Source: Telopea speciosissima (Eukaryota; Streptophyta; Magnoliopsida; Proteales; Proteaceae). Taken from it: a DNA stretch of 64,000 nt. Below are positions 1 to 12,100 of the stretch, one piece after another. The notes beneath the pieces were generated by a model. The model saw only the letters and a program-made list of their open reading frames with translations, searched no databases and was not told the origin of the DNA. Both the position numbers and the translations under genes were made by a program. Position 1 is the stretch's first letter; the number at the start of each line of letters is the position of its first letter. Location of the stretch: positions 60,524,970 through 60,588,969 of the forward strand of contig NC_057925.1 of assembly GCF_018873765.1 (NCBI RefSeq), given 5' to 3'.

Positions 1-1578
1 GGAGAAGAAGAGAAGAAATTTCACTAAGTGAATGAGCAAATTTTTACAAAAGAGGTAGGGGGTATTTATAGGTGGAAGAGAGGAGAAGAGAGAAGATGAA
101 AGTGTATGAGAAATATTCCCTAAGAAAATAGAATATTCTCTTCTCTTTCCTCTTTTACAATGCCTTGAATCCTAAGAAAAAAGAAAAAAAATAGAAAGAA
201 GAAGAAGAGAAGATTGTTTACATAGATCTTCTATTTCTAGAAAAATAAACTTTCAATTTTAACAAGTGCTTCATTTTCTTTGTAGATATCTTCTCCAAGC
301 AATAAAATCAAAGCATCTTTGATTTTTCAACCTTCCATAGATGAGAAAATATAAATCTATCCCAAGTAGAATTTCAGAAGTGCCCTTGAGAAGTTGGAGG
401 AGAGAGAGAGTAAAGGTGATGACTAGGATTCCTTCAAGAATAAATAAAATACCCATTCTGTCCTTCAGAAAACGTGGAGCATGGGGTGCTTATATAGGTC
501 TCACCATTGTGTTCCTTGCGAAAAATCACACAAAATAGATCCAAATTTCATCCAATTCGGAGTTGGGGAGCCCAAGATATCTCAAGTTGAAGTTGGACTG
601 TCCAGAGCCTTCCAAATAGAATCTTTCGGGTACAGTAAAGTAACTTTTGATAATTTCATTAAGGCCCCTAAATTACGAACTTCCGTTTCACTTTGTCCCC
701 ATCCGACTATCAATAATTATAAATAAACCCCTGCAGACCATTTTCACGCGTCGTTACGGAAACGGCCATAACTTCTTCGTTTCAACTCAGAATTAAGTGC
801 CGTTTGAACCATTGTGAAGCTAACTCGATGGGCTATGCATCCATTTACATTTCTAAAAAGCTTAAAAACATCTCCTTAGCATCATCTCCTTCATTTTCAC
901 AAGAATTCACCTAAACCCTGAAAAGCACAAGAAAGCACCGAGTAACTCTGTCCAATGTGGTAAAATGTATAATTTATGCCCTAAAATTTCACACATAAAT
1001 GTGCTCATCACGTGGTGATGCACAATGCACTGAGGTGGGATTTAAGGTGGTGCTAGTGTTGTAGTGGTACTTATGCCGATAGTGGTTGAAAAAAGGTGGA
1101 GTTATTGCACAAAAATCCCATGGTGCGAGAGCTCTTTCGTTGAAGCCCATAGAGTCGTTGTACATTTTCGTCCCATGAATAGTGACAAAGTCCCACCAAT
1201 TTGGTTGGGCTTGGGAGGGGATGGGGTAGATGCCACGTCAGTAGATAGTAATAACTCAACTCCTAATGTTGTCTGGGAACTTTCCCACCCCACCTAACCA
1301 AACACCTCACTTTCTCATGCTTTTGGGAAATTAAGTACAACTCTCCCGCCCCTTAAATCCCACATCAAAACCCATCACAATGCATGGTCTGCTTAGGCAT
1401 AAAGGTTCAGATGTCGGATTCGATGAGTATCGATGTTGTCTCTGTGGATGTTGGAGCAGCCCACTAGGCGTGGCAAAATCTGACCCTACCCACCAATCCA
1501 TCCATACTGCCCAAACTTTTGATTGGTTGGGATATGATGTGTTGGTTGGGTTAGACCCATAAACTAAGCTAGGCCTTC
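1..1578. other. Gene-free stretch, low-complexity and repeat-like
   Basis: I see no convincing gene here. The first 250 bases are purine-rich (AAGAAG/GAGAAG runs). From about 540 to 1000 the sequence resembles the non-coding part of an LTR element but has no coding domain I can name. Short open frames here lack family features and overlap on both strands. Confidence 0.5.
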
Positions 1579-1818
1579 TATTTTTTTTTTTTTTTGGTGT
1601 TAAGCTCCACATTGGGGGCATGCCAGGACTCACTGGGGCCGAATAAGGACTCACAAGGGGCCAGCAAGGGGATCCATAGGGCCACACTTATTACTACTAA
1701 TACATACAATACTACTATATTTCCAAAAAGGGTGGGTGAGGGTAGTAGGGTCAACCTTGTGATACCTACGTTAGACCCAACTATCTAGTCACCTACCACT
1801 GAGCTAGAAGCTCATCCT
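1579..1818 (-). repeat. tRNA-derived SINE-like element
   Basis: Read on the minus strand, the element begins near 1818 and contains TAGCTCAGTGGTAGG (1792-1806), an excellent pol III A box. A weaker B-box-like GGTTGACCC follows downstream. It ends in a poly(A) tract, seen as a T run at about 1580-1596 on the plus strand. A tRNA-like head, an unrelated body and an A tail are the standard SINE plan. I did not find clean target duplications. Confidence 0.55.
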
Positions 1819-3980
1819 GTGAGTTCCTATTGGGTGCATGGAAATAAATGAGAGGGTGTATATGATGAAATTTAAGTATAATATCCAGACCATTCTCTAA
1901 ATATTCAATGATCAAAATTTCCAGATGCTACAACTAGATGCATCATATATAAATACTTATGGACGTAAATCTTTTGCCTTTTCCCTTTCTATTTTTTCCA
2001 ACTAATAAGTTGTATGTCACACATGACAACCATTCGGTGCCGTCATGGTTCAAATAAGCATAATAGGCTAGGGATTCAGCTTCCATGGATTTTGATTATA
2101 ATTAAGTCAAAATCAACTGTAAATGACCTAAATCGAAAAAACCAAGTACAACTAGACCATCTGAATTGACCGGAATTGGAATCGGAATCAAAACTTCCTA
2201 TTTAATTCCAATTCCGCAAACCATGATTGGCATTACTATCAAATGTGGGTCCCACAAAAGATAATAGAAGTAAAAGGAAAGATCAATTAAAAAAATTAAT
2301 GCATGTCCCCAAGCTGCCTCTAAATGAGCAGTGAGATTTTCCTTAATCTTTTTAGAGCAATAGAAAAAAAAAAAAATTTCCTTTATTTTATAGGTAGACT
2401 GGTCAATGGATGGTCAAGGGATAAATGCAACATATGTAGCATCAATTTTTTTTATTGATAAGTTCATTGCCCATCTTAAAAATTTGATTTCATAAATGGA
2501 TCATTGATTTAAAATCGCATGACGTCAGAGTATTATTTTCCTCTCATCTGAGGTTCTTCATTATTTTCTTTATCCTGCTCTAACCATGTAGGCCCCATGC
2601 CCCCCGTGCGGATGATATATATTGTTCTCTATATAAACATTAGTGTGGCATGCAGATTGTTTCTCCCACAGTAGTGTCATGAGGAACCCTCTCCCTTTTT
2701 CTAAATTATCATTTAACTTTCAATGATGGTCCTATACTTTGAGATAAATAAGTAAATTTTTTTTAACCAATATGTCAGTATATAAAACACAACATTACCT
2801 GTTTACAAAATTTGCCTATTTGATAATTTCAGCTTCATTTCTTATGATTTATGTTAAATAGTGAATACAAGTACTTACATTTAGATCTCCAACTACCAAG
2901 TTTGCCAAGATTAGTAGTTTGTTTTTACTTGAGATTCGAATCATGGTTTGAGAATAGAGATTAGACAATTAATCCATGTGCATAATTCAATTGTCATTCA
3001 TTTGTCCAGTTTGTAGACAATTATTTGTTAAATTAGATGTTAAATTCCCCAATGTAGCTTTTTATTTTTTTGTATGAATAATAACCTTATTGTATTATTC
3101 ACCCAAAAAAAAAAAAAAAACCTTATAGTATGGTATACCAAAAAAAGATTAAAAAAAACTTACTGTATGAATTATGAATAACTACACTCTTTAAGGTGTT
3201 AAACAACTTGTAAATTGTTTACCAAAAAAAAGAAACACAAACAATTTGTAACCTTATTTTTTTCATCCTCTTTAGTTTAATACACATATTTTTTTCATAT
3301 GTATACTCGAAAAAATGTATGACACAATGACAATTCTTGACTGACACTATGGCAAATACATTTTTAAATTATTATTATTATTTTTTAATCATGTGAGAAT
3401 AAGACAAGGCAATCAAAGATGGCTATAAGTTCTAATACACATGTAAATGTGCAATTTAGTCAAACCCTGATGAAATAATCGTAATAACTTTAATTTAGGC
3501 AGTGATATTTTTGTACACAGCAAATTAAAACAAAAAGCCCTAAAATTTTTTGTCAAATAACTCTAAGTGGCCACCCTCCCCCAACTACCATACAAGGGAG
3601 AAGGGAAAAAAAAGGACGGGCATAGTGTTGGCATTAATATCCTAGAAGTCATTATGGCACTTAGGCACAATAAACTTATGGGGAAGCTTTCTGAGCCTAA
3701 GGCGTACACTACACCTTCTCACATGAATTATAATAATAATTTTTAAGAGTGAGAAAAATAATAAATATAAAAATACATCTGAGAAGGTGTAGAGTATCCT
3801 GCTTGCTTAGGGGCTTGCTTAGGGATCCCTTTCCCTAAGCTTATTTACCCTTTGGAAGTTTTCGTTGATTTTTATACTGTTCATATCACCTCTACTAATG
3901 CTTCAAATCTCATCTATATAAGATTTTTCCATGTGTTGAAAAGAAAAGAAAAGAAAAGAAAAATACATTGAATAAAAGAA
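1819..3980. other. AT-rich intergenic sequence
   Basis: I see no gene. It is AT-rich with poly(A)/poly(T) runs. Around 2100-2220 it contains a short GAATTGGAATCGGAATC-type stretch that recurs near 40.0 kb and 42.5 kb, suggesting an old dispersed repeat. Confidence 0.45.
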
Positions 3981-3984
3981 AAAA

Positions 3985-4095
3985 GGCATACCTAGTGCAC
4001 GAGGCTCTTGCCACTACGGGGTTTGGGGACAGTCATAATGTACGTAGCCTTACCCCTGCTTTCGCAGAGAGGTTGTTTCCAGAGACCCCAGTAAG
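3985..4095 (-). repeat. Au-like SINE, partial
   Basis: The reverse complement reads CTCTGGAAACAACCTCTCTGC, GGGGTAAGGCTACGTACATTATGA, CCGTAGTGG, then GTGCACTAGGTATGCC and a T-rich end. That order matches the body and tail of the plant Au SINE family. The tRNA-like head with the A and B boxes is missing, so this is a 5'-truncated copy. A better copy lies at 59.26 kb and a short one at 18.02 kb. Confidence 0.7.
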
Positions 4096-4462
4096 AAAAA
4101 ATGAAAAAAAACTCATTTCAACACTCCATCCTTGGTAGCCTTTAAACAAACTGAATTGTTGAGATAATAACGAGAAAAATCCTATTCACAATGTAATAAA
4201 TGATTTGGACGATTTACTTAATTTATTATATGATCAATCTGGGGAATTCATATATCTTATAGTCAAGTAATAATCGTCTTTGTGGTAGAAAATAACTAAC
4301 AGTGATAGTTTATTTATTTTTTTAATTTTTTTCACATTGGAAAGAAAAAAGCCATCAACTTGTTTTCTTGGCATGGAAAAGGCTAAATGCTAACTTTATA
4401 GTTCACACTTCATACTACCATGTTTTGGATTTCGCTTATCCATAAAAGGGATTTTTGTTTTA

Positions 4463-4622
4463 GGGAAAAAGAAAATTCTAGGTCGCGTGGCCCCTATGCC
4501 CAAACATAGGAGTGAGAAAATTATCACCCTACCTCCAATGAAATAAAAAAACCCATCCATTTTGATACCCTTGTGTGCACTTCTACGCTAGTGTATGTTA
4601 CACGCGAAGGCAATGATCTCTT
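4463..4622. mobile_element. MITE, family A copy 1
   Basis: It starts GGGAAAAAGAA, continues with GGTCGCGTGGCCCCTATGCCC, has a central CCTCCAATGAAATAAAAAA and ends in AATGATCTCTT. The same order appears at 11453, 43553 and 44283, with a part near 35.73 kb. It is short, non-coding and multi-copy with imperfect terminal inverted repeats (GGGAAA.AGA), so it is called a MITE. Confidence 0.6.
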
Positions 4623-4630
4623 GTTTTTTA

Positions 4631-4767
4631 GGGGCGCTGTTCTATGTGCCGCAACGCAGGCTGCGCCCAGACACATGGGGGTGGGCGCAATGACCACCCT
4701 GCCCCCCTGAGTGGCAGGCCCATGTGCCTGGGTGCAGCCTGCGCTGCGGCCCAGAGAACATTCTCCC
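4631..4767. mobile_element. Hairpin MITE, family B copy 1
   Basis: The two ends are inverted copies of each other: GTTCTATGTGCCGCAACGC on the left against GCGCTGCGGCCCAGAGAAC on the right. Inner arms carry GCGCCCAGACACATGGG and CCCATGTGCCTGGGTGC. A nearly identical element lies at 61215-61350. It is GC-rich in an AT-rich region and would fold into one long stem. Confidence 0.7.
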
Positions 4768-4769
4768 TT

Positions 4770-5615
4770 TTTTTAAATGATGGGTTCATGGCTCTTCGTG
4801 TGAAACCATAGGCCAGCATGACCAACCAAGTGTACATCTTGTTATATCCGAAGTAGTGAACTGAGAACTTATAATCTCTTTTTTTATTAATTTTAAATTA
4901 TTAATTTTTTTTTTAAATAATAGAAATAGAGCAATTTACATAAAAGAAGGATTTATGCTCATTATGGAAATAATAATTTATCTTAGTATGACCCTCCCTA
5001 GAACTCATAGTGGTGGGATTATCGTGCATTAGGTAAGCCCTTTTTATGGATTATTCATTTGTTGCACTAAAAGATAACTTCAAAAAATTTGCAACAAATT
5101 TAGACAATGATTGGCAAGGGATCTATACTTCAATGTAGAATCAGAATCTTAGCTTTAATATCATTAGATGCAACAAGGATTTAAGTTTGGGATCAGCTCC
5201 CCATATGTGAAGTGTAACGATTCTTCACATACGATTTCAAGCCAACATGTGTCTTTTTTCTTCTACAAATGCACATTTAAACACTCTCAATCTATCTGTG
5301 ACATATTGATATTGAATATCAACAATACAAATATCCATGGTTCTAAGTATCGGTATCGAATCGATCCGTACCTATTTTGCACCTTACTGATTCTGATACA
5401 GTGTCGATATCATATCCATATCGATGACACAATACAGACAAGGGGTAAAATAGTCAAAAACATATATTTAAAGGAGGATTAGAGGCAAATTTGTCCAATA
5501 TGGCTGATCCTTGCTGATTCCAGTTGACCGATACCCGTTCCGGATACCGTGCACTAAAACCAGTAACATGGAAGGTGAGATACTCTCAGCTTTGATCCAT
5601 GGATCCAACGCCAAT
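4770..5615. repeat. Intergenic DNA with a CGATAC-rich repeat
   Basis: From about 5338 the sequence is dense in GGTATCG, CGATCC, GTCGATATC and CGATACC motifs. The same degenerate repeat is found at about 31.38, 45.10, 45.79 and 62.86 kb. I see no coding potential. Sequence upstream of 5338 is plain AT-rich DNA. Confidence 0.5.
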
Positions 5616-6156
5616 CCAACTATATAAGCCCATCCATCCGACGTGTAATCCAGGTAAAGGGCCCCGCTTTTCAACTTAAAAGGTACAGACTTCTAAAGCC
5701 CTAGATCGCGCTCGCAGGGGAAACCATTTAAAGTGAGGAGAGAGGGGGCGGACATCAAAACCAATTATAACGAATTAAAAAAAGAGTCTCTATAAAATAG
5801 ATTTCAAGTCCGGGTTTTTCCCTTGCATTCCCCCTCGCTGCCCTTACCTGACTCTGGTCGGTTTCGCTCCTTTCTCCCGTCGCTCGGTGTTTCAAGTTGA
5901 TTTTTTGTCACTATCGCATGAGAAATATCTCTCTTGCGCTTCAAAATCTCGTTTGAATCTTCGCTTCGGAGCTGTATAGGTTATTGGAGTTTCTACCAAG
6001 AGGAATGTAGAGGGAGATCGATAACATTTCGGCCATGCTCGATCACAGCTTTTCTTCCTGAAGAGTCGTCATCCCTTTCCTCGGCTATTTTGGCGTTCGG
6101 GGTGAATCCTGGGGTGCATTCTGTCGGAGTGAACATCTGGTTGGTGGAACCAGGCT
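5616..6156 (+). promoter_or_regulatory. EML promoter and 5' leader with small upstream ORFs
   Basis: A TATA-like CTATATAAGCC lies near 5619-5629, and a pyrimidine-rich TTTCTCCCGTCGC follows near 5870. Between this and the main ATG at 6157 are three upstream ATGs: a 12-codon ORF from 5918, a start-stop ATG TAG at 6005-6010 and an 8-codon ORF at 6035-6061. All end before the main start. Whether they are transcribed depends on the true start site, which I cannot see. Confidence 0.45.
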
Positions 6157-9100
6157 ATGGACTACGGACTTTCCGACAGCAGTGGTGAGTTGCTTCAAGA
6201 TCGTATTTTTAACGCGTTTAATGTCCTCTCAACAGCTTCTGCTGCCTTTTTTCATGTTTTGGGTTTAGGGTTTGGGAAATTTTGCGAGCATTACTGTTTT
6301 GGCGATGTTCTATTGCCAAGGCATTGAACAAGGTATGGTAGCTGGCAGGTGAACTGGGAGGACGGAATTAGGGTTTAATGCTCCTCATGTTTGATAGCTA
6401 GGTTTAGGGTTTTGAGCTGAACTGAGCCTTTCTAGGAATATGAAGGTTTTAGCTAGTCGTAAGCTTGGGTAGTTACCTTTGCCTATTTGAGTTGAAACCA
6501 GCTCGAAACATTAAAACTAAGGCTAGGGCTTTCCCTTGGTCACTTCTTTTATTTGATAGGATTTTGAAGATTACAAGGACGGCGTTATATTGGTCCTGGT
6601 GAGTCGCATTTGATTGCCTTCTTGTGTTTGGAGAAGTCAAACTTTGATCTAAGTTGGAATCCTAATTCCATATAAAAGAGAAAGGTTTTGTTTAAACTAA
6701 TCACTACCATACATATCTTTATGGGTTACTGGTTGGGGGTTAAATGCCCTGAGAGAGGGGAGGGGAGGGGGGGGGGGGGCGCTGCCGGGAGTGATTTAAA
6801 TTATTGTCAAGCTGATTTTAAGCATTTGCTGCTTCACCTTGAAGACTGAGAACTTAATGGATTGTCTTCTCTTTTCATTTTATTCTGACGACTGTTTATG
6901 CACTCCCTTAATTTTTTCCATCTTTTGGGACTTGTATCAGATCATTAAGATACAGTACATATGTCTGATCTTGTAAGGGTCAGTGCTCTGAAAAAAAAAA
7001 TGATATTAATGGTTATGTAGAACGTCTTGTTATACAACCCAATAATTTGTCCGCATAACTATTGTTACAGATTAAAGATATCAACAACAGTTGGTGTCGT
7101 CCATTTTCTCAGTTTTATCAATTGCCTAGGTGTATGCCCAAATTTCCCGCTCAGTTGAACCGTACAAGGAAAAAAACAATGGTAAGTTGAAAGTAAGGAA
7201 AAATAAAACCTAAGAAACAAGATGACTATAACCGGGTAGAAAACATAGTTATTGTTATTTGAGACAAGTACGAAGTTGTAAAGAAGAAATATTCGTGTCT
7301 AGAAGTCTTCTTTTGGGCAGTAACTTCTTAATTTTAATAATTCTTTGCTAAGAAGGTTTTTTTATTTTAATATGGGCCTGTAGACCCAATCAACAGGATG
7401 CACATAAGTTTTTAATATACTGTACAGGTAATGTAGTCCTAGGTAGGAGTCGTCCCACTAGGAACCAGGGTAATAGGATCACCAAACAAGGCTGGCCGAT
7501 TGGGACAGCTTAGGCTAATTAGGGCAGAATTAGGGTTAGGATTAACTAATGGTAATGGGGTTTATAGGGTTTTAATATGCAGGTTTTAAGGGTCTTAATG
7601 CTCTAGGTTAGGTTAGGTTTGAATAAGTTTCTAAAATTTCAGAAATTTAGGTTTAGGGTTTCGGGTTTCAGGTTTTGGGAATGAAGGGGATGATGGGATT
7701 TAGGGTTTTTAGGGGGAATTAGGTCAAGGGGTTCTGGCTGAGTGTCACTGGTATGGAGAGGGTGGTTCGGTTGAAGTTTGGTGTGGTTTGGATGGTAGGT
7801 TAGGTCTGGGCAGGTTTTAGAGGCTTTAGGTTTCAATGGGGAAGAGGGGGATTAGGGTTTAGCTGTAGGAATGGGGGCAGAATGGGGGATCGAATGAAGG
7901 AGATGGCCTGCAGGAACTGTGGTGTAAAATTGGGACAGATCTGATGGAGAGAAGGGGCTGGACAGGTTAACTAGGGTTTAAGATAATTAAGGTTTAAGGG
8001 GGAATCGATTAGGGTTAGGTTGGAAGGTTAGAAGGAGGAGGGGAAATACTAAAACAATAAAATAACTTACTGAATTGCAGGTTCTTCAATGGCAGCTTGG
8101 AGAAACTTGATTGAAGAAGAAGAAGGACCTCTCGATCTACAAGATGCAAGGAGTCGTCGGAGTCCACCAGCCCTAACCCTTGATATGACTCACAAGGGGT
8201 CTTGATATGACTCACAAGACATGTCTCTAAAGAGAGAATCAGCAGTAGCAGCAAAGGCCAACAGCAGGAGATCAATTTTTTTTAAACATAATAGGTGGGG
8301 GAGCCTCTTCCCACGATTCTTATTAAATACGAGGCCAAGGGCTTTATTCCTACATTTATTACAATTCAAATCTCCCACTTAAATCGTGGAGAGGTGGACC
8401 AATTTAAAAACAATTTAAAAGCTTAAAAGAAAAGACTCATCTACCCCTAATGACTTAAAAACAACTTAGACTACTTAAAATAAAGAAGATTCCCTAGTAG
8501 CCAATAGGATATAAGAACCTCTTAGCCAATAGGATCACTTCACTTAAAATAAAAGAAGATTCCCTAGTAGCCAATAGGATATAAGAACCTTTTAGCCAAT
8601 AGGATCACTTCACTTAAATTAGACCAATTGAACCAATTGGATGCAAACAATTTAAATCGGTTCAATTAAAAACACAAAATAAAAACTAAGTATAGAAATA
8701 AACTAAACTAAACTAAGGCTCCTACTGAAACCCTAGGTTTAGGGTGGCTTCTTCAATTCGAGGAGGCTAGGATCTGCATCAACAGGTCCAACAGAAACAA
8801 CTATCGATAAGAACTACTACAGCTACATCTCATGTGAAGTCCTTGAAGCTCCTTAGCTTTAACAGCCACCCAATATGCTAGCAGTCATCAGCCGGCGAAA
8901 GCTCTTTTGGTTATGTTCGAGCAACATATGCCAAATCATAGTAGGAAGGATCAATTTCCCTTTCGATTTTCCTAAAAATAAAATAAAATAAAAAATGCTA
9001 TCTTTCCTTCGCTGAACTTTTGACCCAATCGCTTCACAGTAGCTGCACCTGAAAATCTGGTATACGTTAGAAGATCATTTATAACTGGAAAGTATGCAAT

Positions 9101-12100
9101 GGATAGAGAAAGTCAGAAGAGCAACAACAACTCAGCCTTATTCCAACTAGAGGGGGTAGCCTCTATGGATCTTTACCCGCCAATCAGCTCTGTTCGAGGT
9201 CATACTTGAATCTTGATACAAGGCCTAATTTATGCATTCCTTTCTTCACTCCCTGAGTCATTTTAGGTCTGCCCCTCTTTTAGCTCGTTCAATCTGAATC
9301 AATCACTTCTTCGTACTGGAGCATCTAAAGGCCTCCATTGAACATGGTCATGCCACCGCAAACGACTTTCTCGTAGCTTATCATGTATCGGAGCTACTCC
9401 CAAATCAGCTATAATTTAATCATTTCTTACTTTATCCTTCCTAGTTTTGCCATACATCCATCTCAACATCCTCATCTCAACTACATTGAGTTTATGATGC
9501 AAGTGCACTTCCTTGGACCAGCCCAAACCTGTTTGGGAATCCTAGATGGAGATGAATTGGGTCCAATGTGGGTCTTTTGGTTCAGTTGAATATTTAGGGT
9601 ATTTTATCTTCATGGTTTATCTTGTAATTGGAAATTTATTTTATTAGACTAATTGTATCGACTAGGAGATTGAGTTAGTTTCCCTTTTAAGTCAATCTTA
9701 GGTTTCCTTGTTGAAATCGATTTCGATTCTTAGAGTCTAGGTAGGATTTTTTTTATTTTCCCCTATAAATACAAGTTGTAACCATCGTTGATAGGAGATT
9801 GAAGATAATGGATTGAATTTTGGTTGTAGTCTGTGTGGCGTGTTTGTGCGATCTTTCTTCCCCCCCTTCTTCTATGTGAGCTCTCTCCCTTATATTCTTT
9901 TATGTTACTTTTCCTGCACGACTGGTTTGATCTCCATCACTTTCTTCCCTCTCTCTTTCTCTACAATTTAGGGAGAATCATTCTTATTCGAGCAATTCAA
10001 ACTCTAGAAGTCCTGACCTGGGATTGATCTCTGCTGTGAGTTACAAATCAAATTCACATCTGGATTGTTGTTCTTTCGCAGAATCCAAGTTGCAGCAATT
10101 TTATATCATCGTTGACTCCTGTTTTAGAGGACCAGCAGTTGCATTCAAGAAGATAAGAGGCTTGTGATCCTTCAATTGAAGTTTTGTGTCCAGATGAGAT
10201 CCCTTGAAGGATTTCTAATCTTCACTGGGTCTTAGTTTCCGCCACTGATTCTGTTCCTGGAGGTTGAAGATAACCCCAAACCTGTCTTTTAATTCTCTTT
10301 TCTACCTGGTTTCCCATATTACCCTCCCTTTGTTCCATTATTACCTATTTGCCATATTTTGCTTTCCATTCCAAAGTTACCGTTCTTCATTCTTGCTACT
10401 TTCCCCTTATTTGTTCCATTATCTTTTTATCTAAACTTCCACTGATTACAATACTGCCATTGCTTAGTTTTAGTTGGGTTTATCTGTTTGGGTGGACCCA
10501 TAGCGAACTCAATAGGGTATTTTGTGACCCAGGTTGTGCATCGGTTTATTTATATCATGCTTCTTAATTGCCCAACATTCATGATTCCACAATATACGTA
10601 ATAGCTGGATCGTATGATCGTCCTATAAAAATTTCCTTTGAAGTTTTAATGGAATACGTCGATTATGCACTCCGGACACACTTCTTCACTTTATCCATCC
10701 TATTTTATTTCTCTGTGAAACATCATCCTCTATATCACTTTCTTTATTTATGGATTAAGCCCAAATACTTAAAATGATCACTTTGCGAAATCTCCCTCAT
10801 CAATTTTAACCACCTCATCATCCATCCTAGTGTAACTAATGCTACACACCATATATTCCGTTCTCGTTCTACTTATCTTAAAACCTTTCGATTCCAAGAT
10901 TGATCTCCATTATTCCAATTTGTTGTTAATACCTGTTTTTGTCTCATCCACCAAAACAACATCATAAGCAAAAAGTATACACTAAGGAACTTGATCTTGA
11001 ATGTTTCTGGTTAAATCATCTATAATAAGCACAAACAAATAAGGCCTAAAGCTGATCCGTGATGTAACCCCATTGTAATTGGGAATTCACTACCTTGATC
11101 CCCATAGTTTTTACACTAGTCACCACACTACTATACACATCTTTAACTATGTCCACCTATTTACTTGAAACACTCTAGATTAACTCTCTAGAAACTTTTT
11201 CATAAGCTTTTTCTAGGTCAATAAAGACCATATAAAGATCCTTTTTGCAATCTCTAAATCTTTCTGTGAGTCTCTTAAGTAAATAAATAGCTTTTGTGGT
11301 GAATCTTCCTTGTATAAAATCAAATTGATTCTCCGTAGTAGTAGTTTCTTGTCTCGAGTGAGTTTCAATAACTCTTTCTAATTTCATAGTATGACTCATT
11401 ACTTTTATGCCTCTATAGTTATTATAGCTTTGAATAGCACCTTTATGTTTATGGGAAAAAGAATGCTGCTTGGTCACGTGGCCCCTGCACCCAGACACAG
11501 AAGCATGCGAAATCATCGTTGCACCCCTCCTGAAATAAAAATTCCCATCCATGTTGATGCCCCTGTGCGCGTTCTCATTGGCTCTCGCACTGGTGTAGGG
11601 ACCACACGACTAGCCAACGATCTCTTTCCCTATTTTATATTTTGGAACCACAATGCTTCTCCTTCATTCATATGACATTTCTTGGTGTTCATAATTTTAT
11701 TAAACAGCTTGGTTGGCCAAGATAAACCACAGATTCCTAAAATCCTTATCTCTTCCACACTTTTATTTGGACTGCATTTGGACTTGTTGCGTTGCCTACT
11801 TTCATCTTCATTAAAGGTTCTTTTACCTTAACACCCTAATTTTTTGTATATATCTATAACATTTGGTGTCTTGATGGGGTGATACTGCCTTCCAAGACAC
11901 TAGTACTCGAAATTTCTTCGTTAGTATGGTGTAGAAATAATCTTTTCATGTATCCTTAATGTCCTCATTACTTGATTGTTACTTTACCATCTTCACTTTT
12001 AAATTCATCTAACATGGTCGAAATATCTACTCCTTTCCCTTATTTTAGCTATCTTATAGATAGCTTTTCCCCCTTCCTTTGTGGTCAGATTGTTATAAGA

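Noticed and set aside
4628-4837. 69-codon minus-strand open frame
   Set aside because: Translation of a family B hairpin MITE.
5934-6188. 84-codon open frame overlapping the EML start
   Set aside because: It begins at TTG, not ATG, and lies in another frame from EML. It is not a credible upstream coding region.
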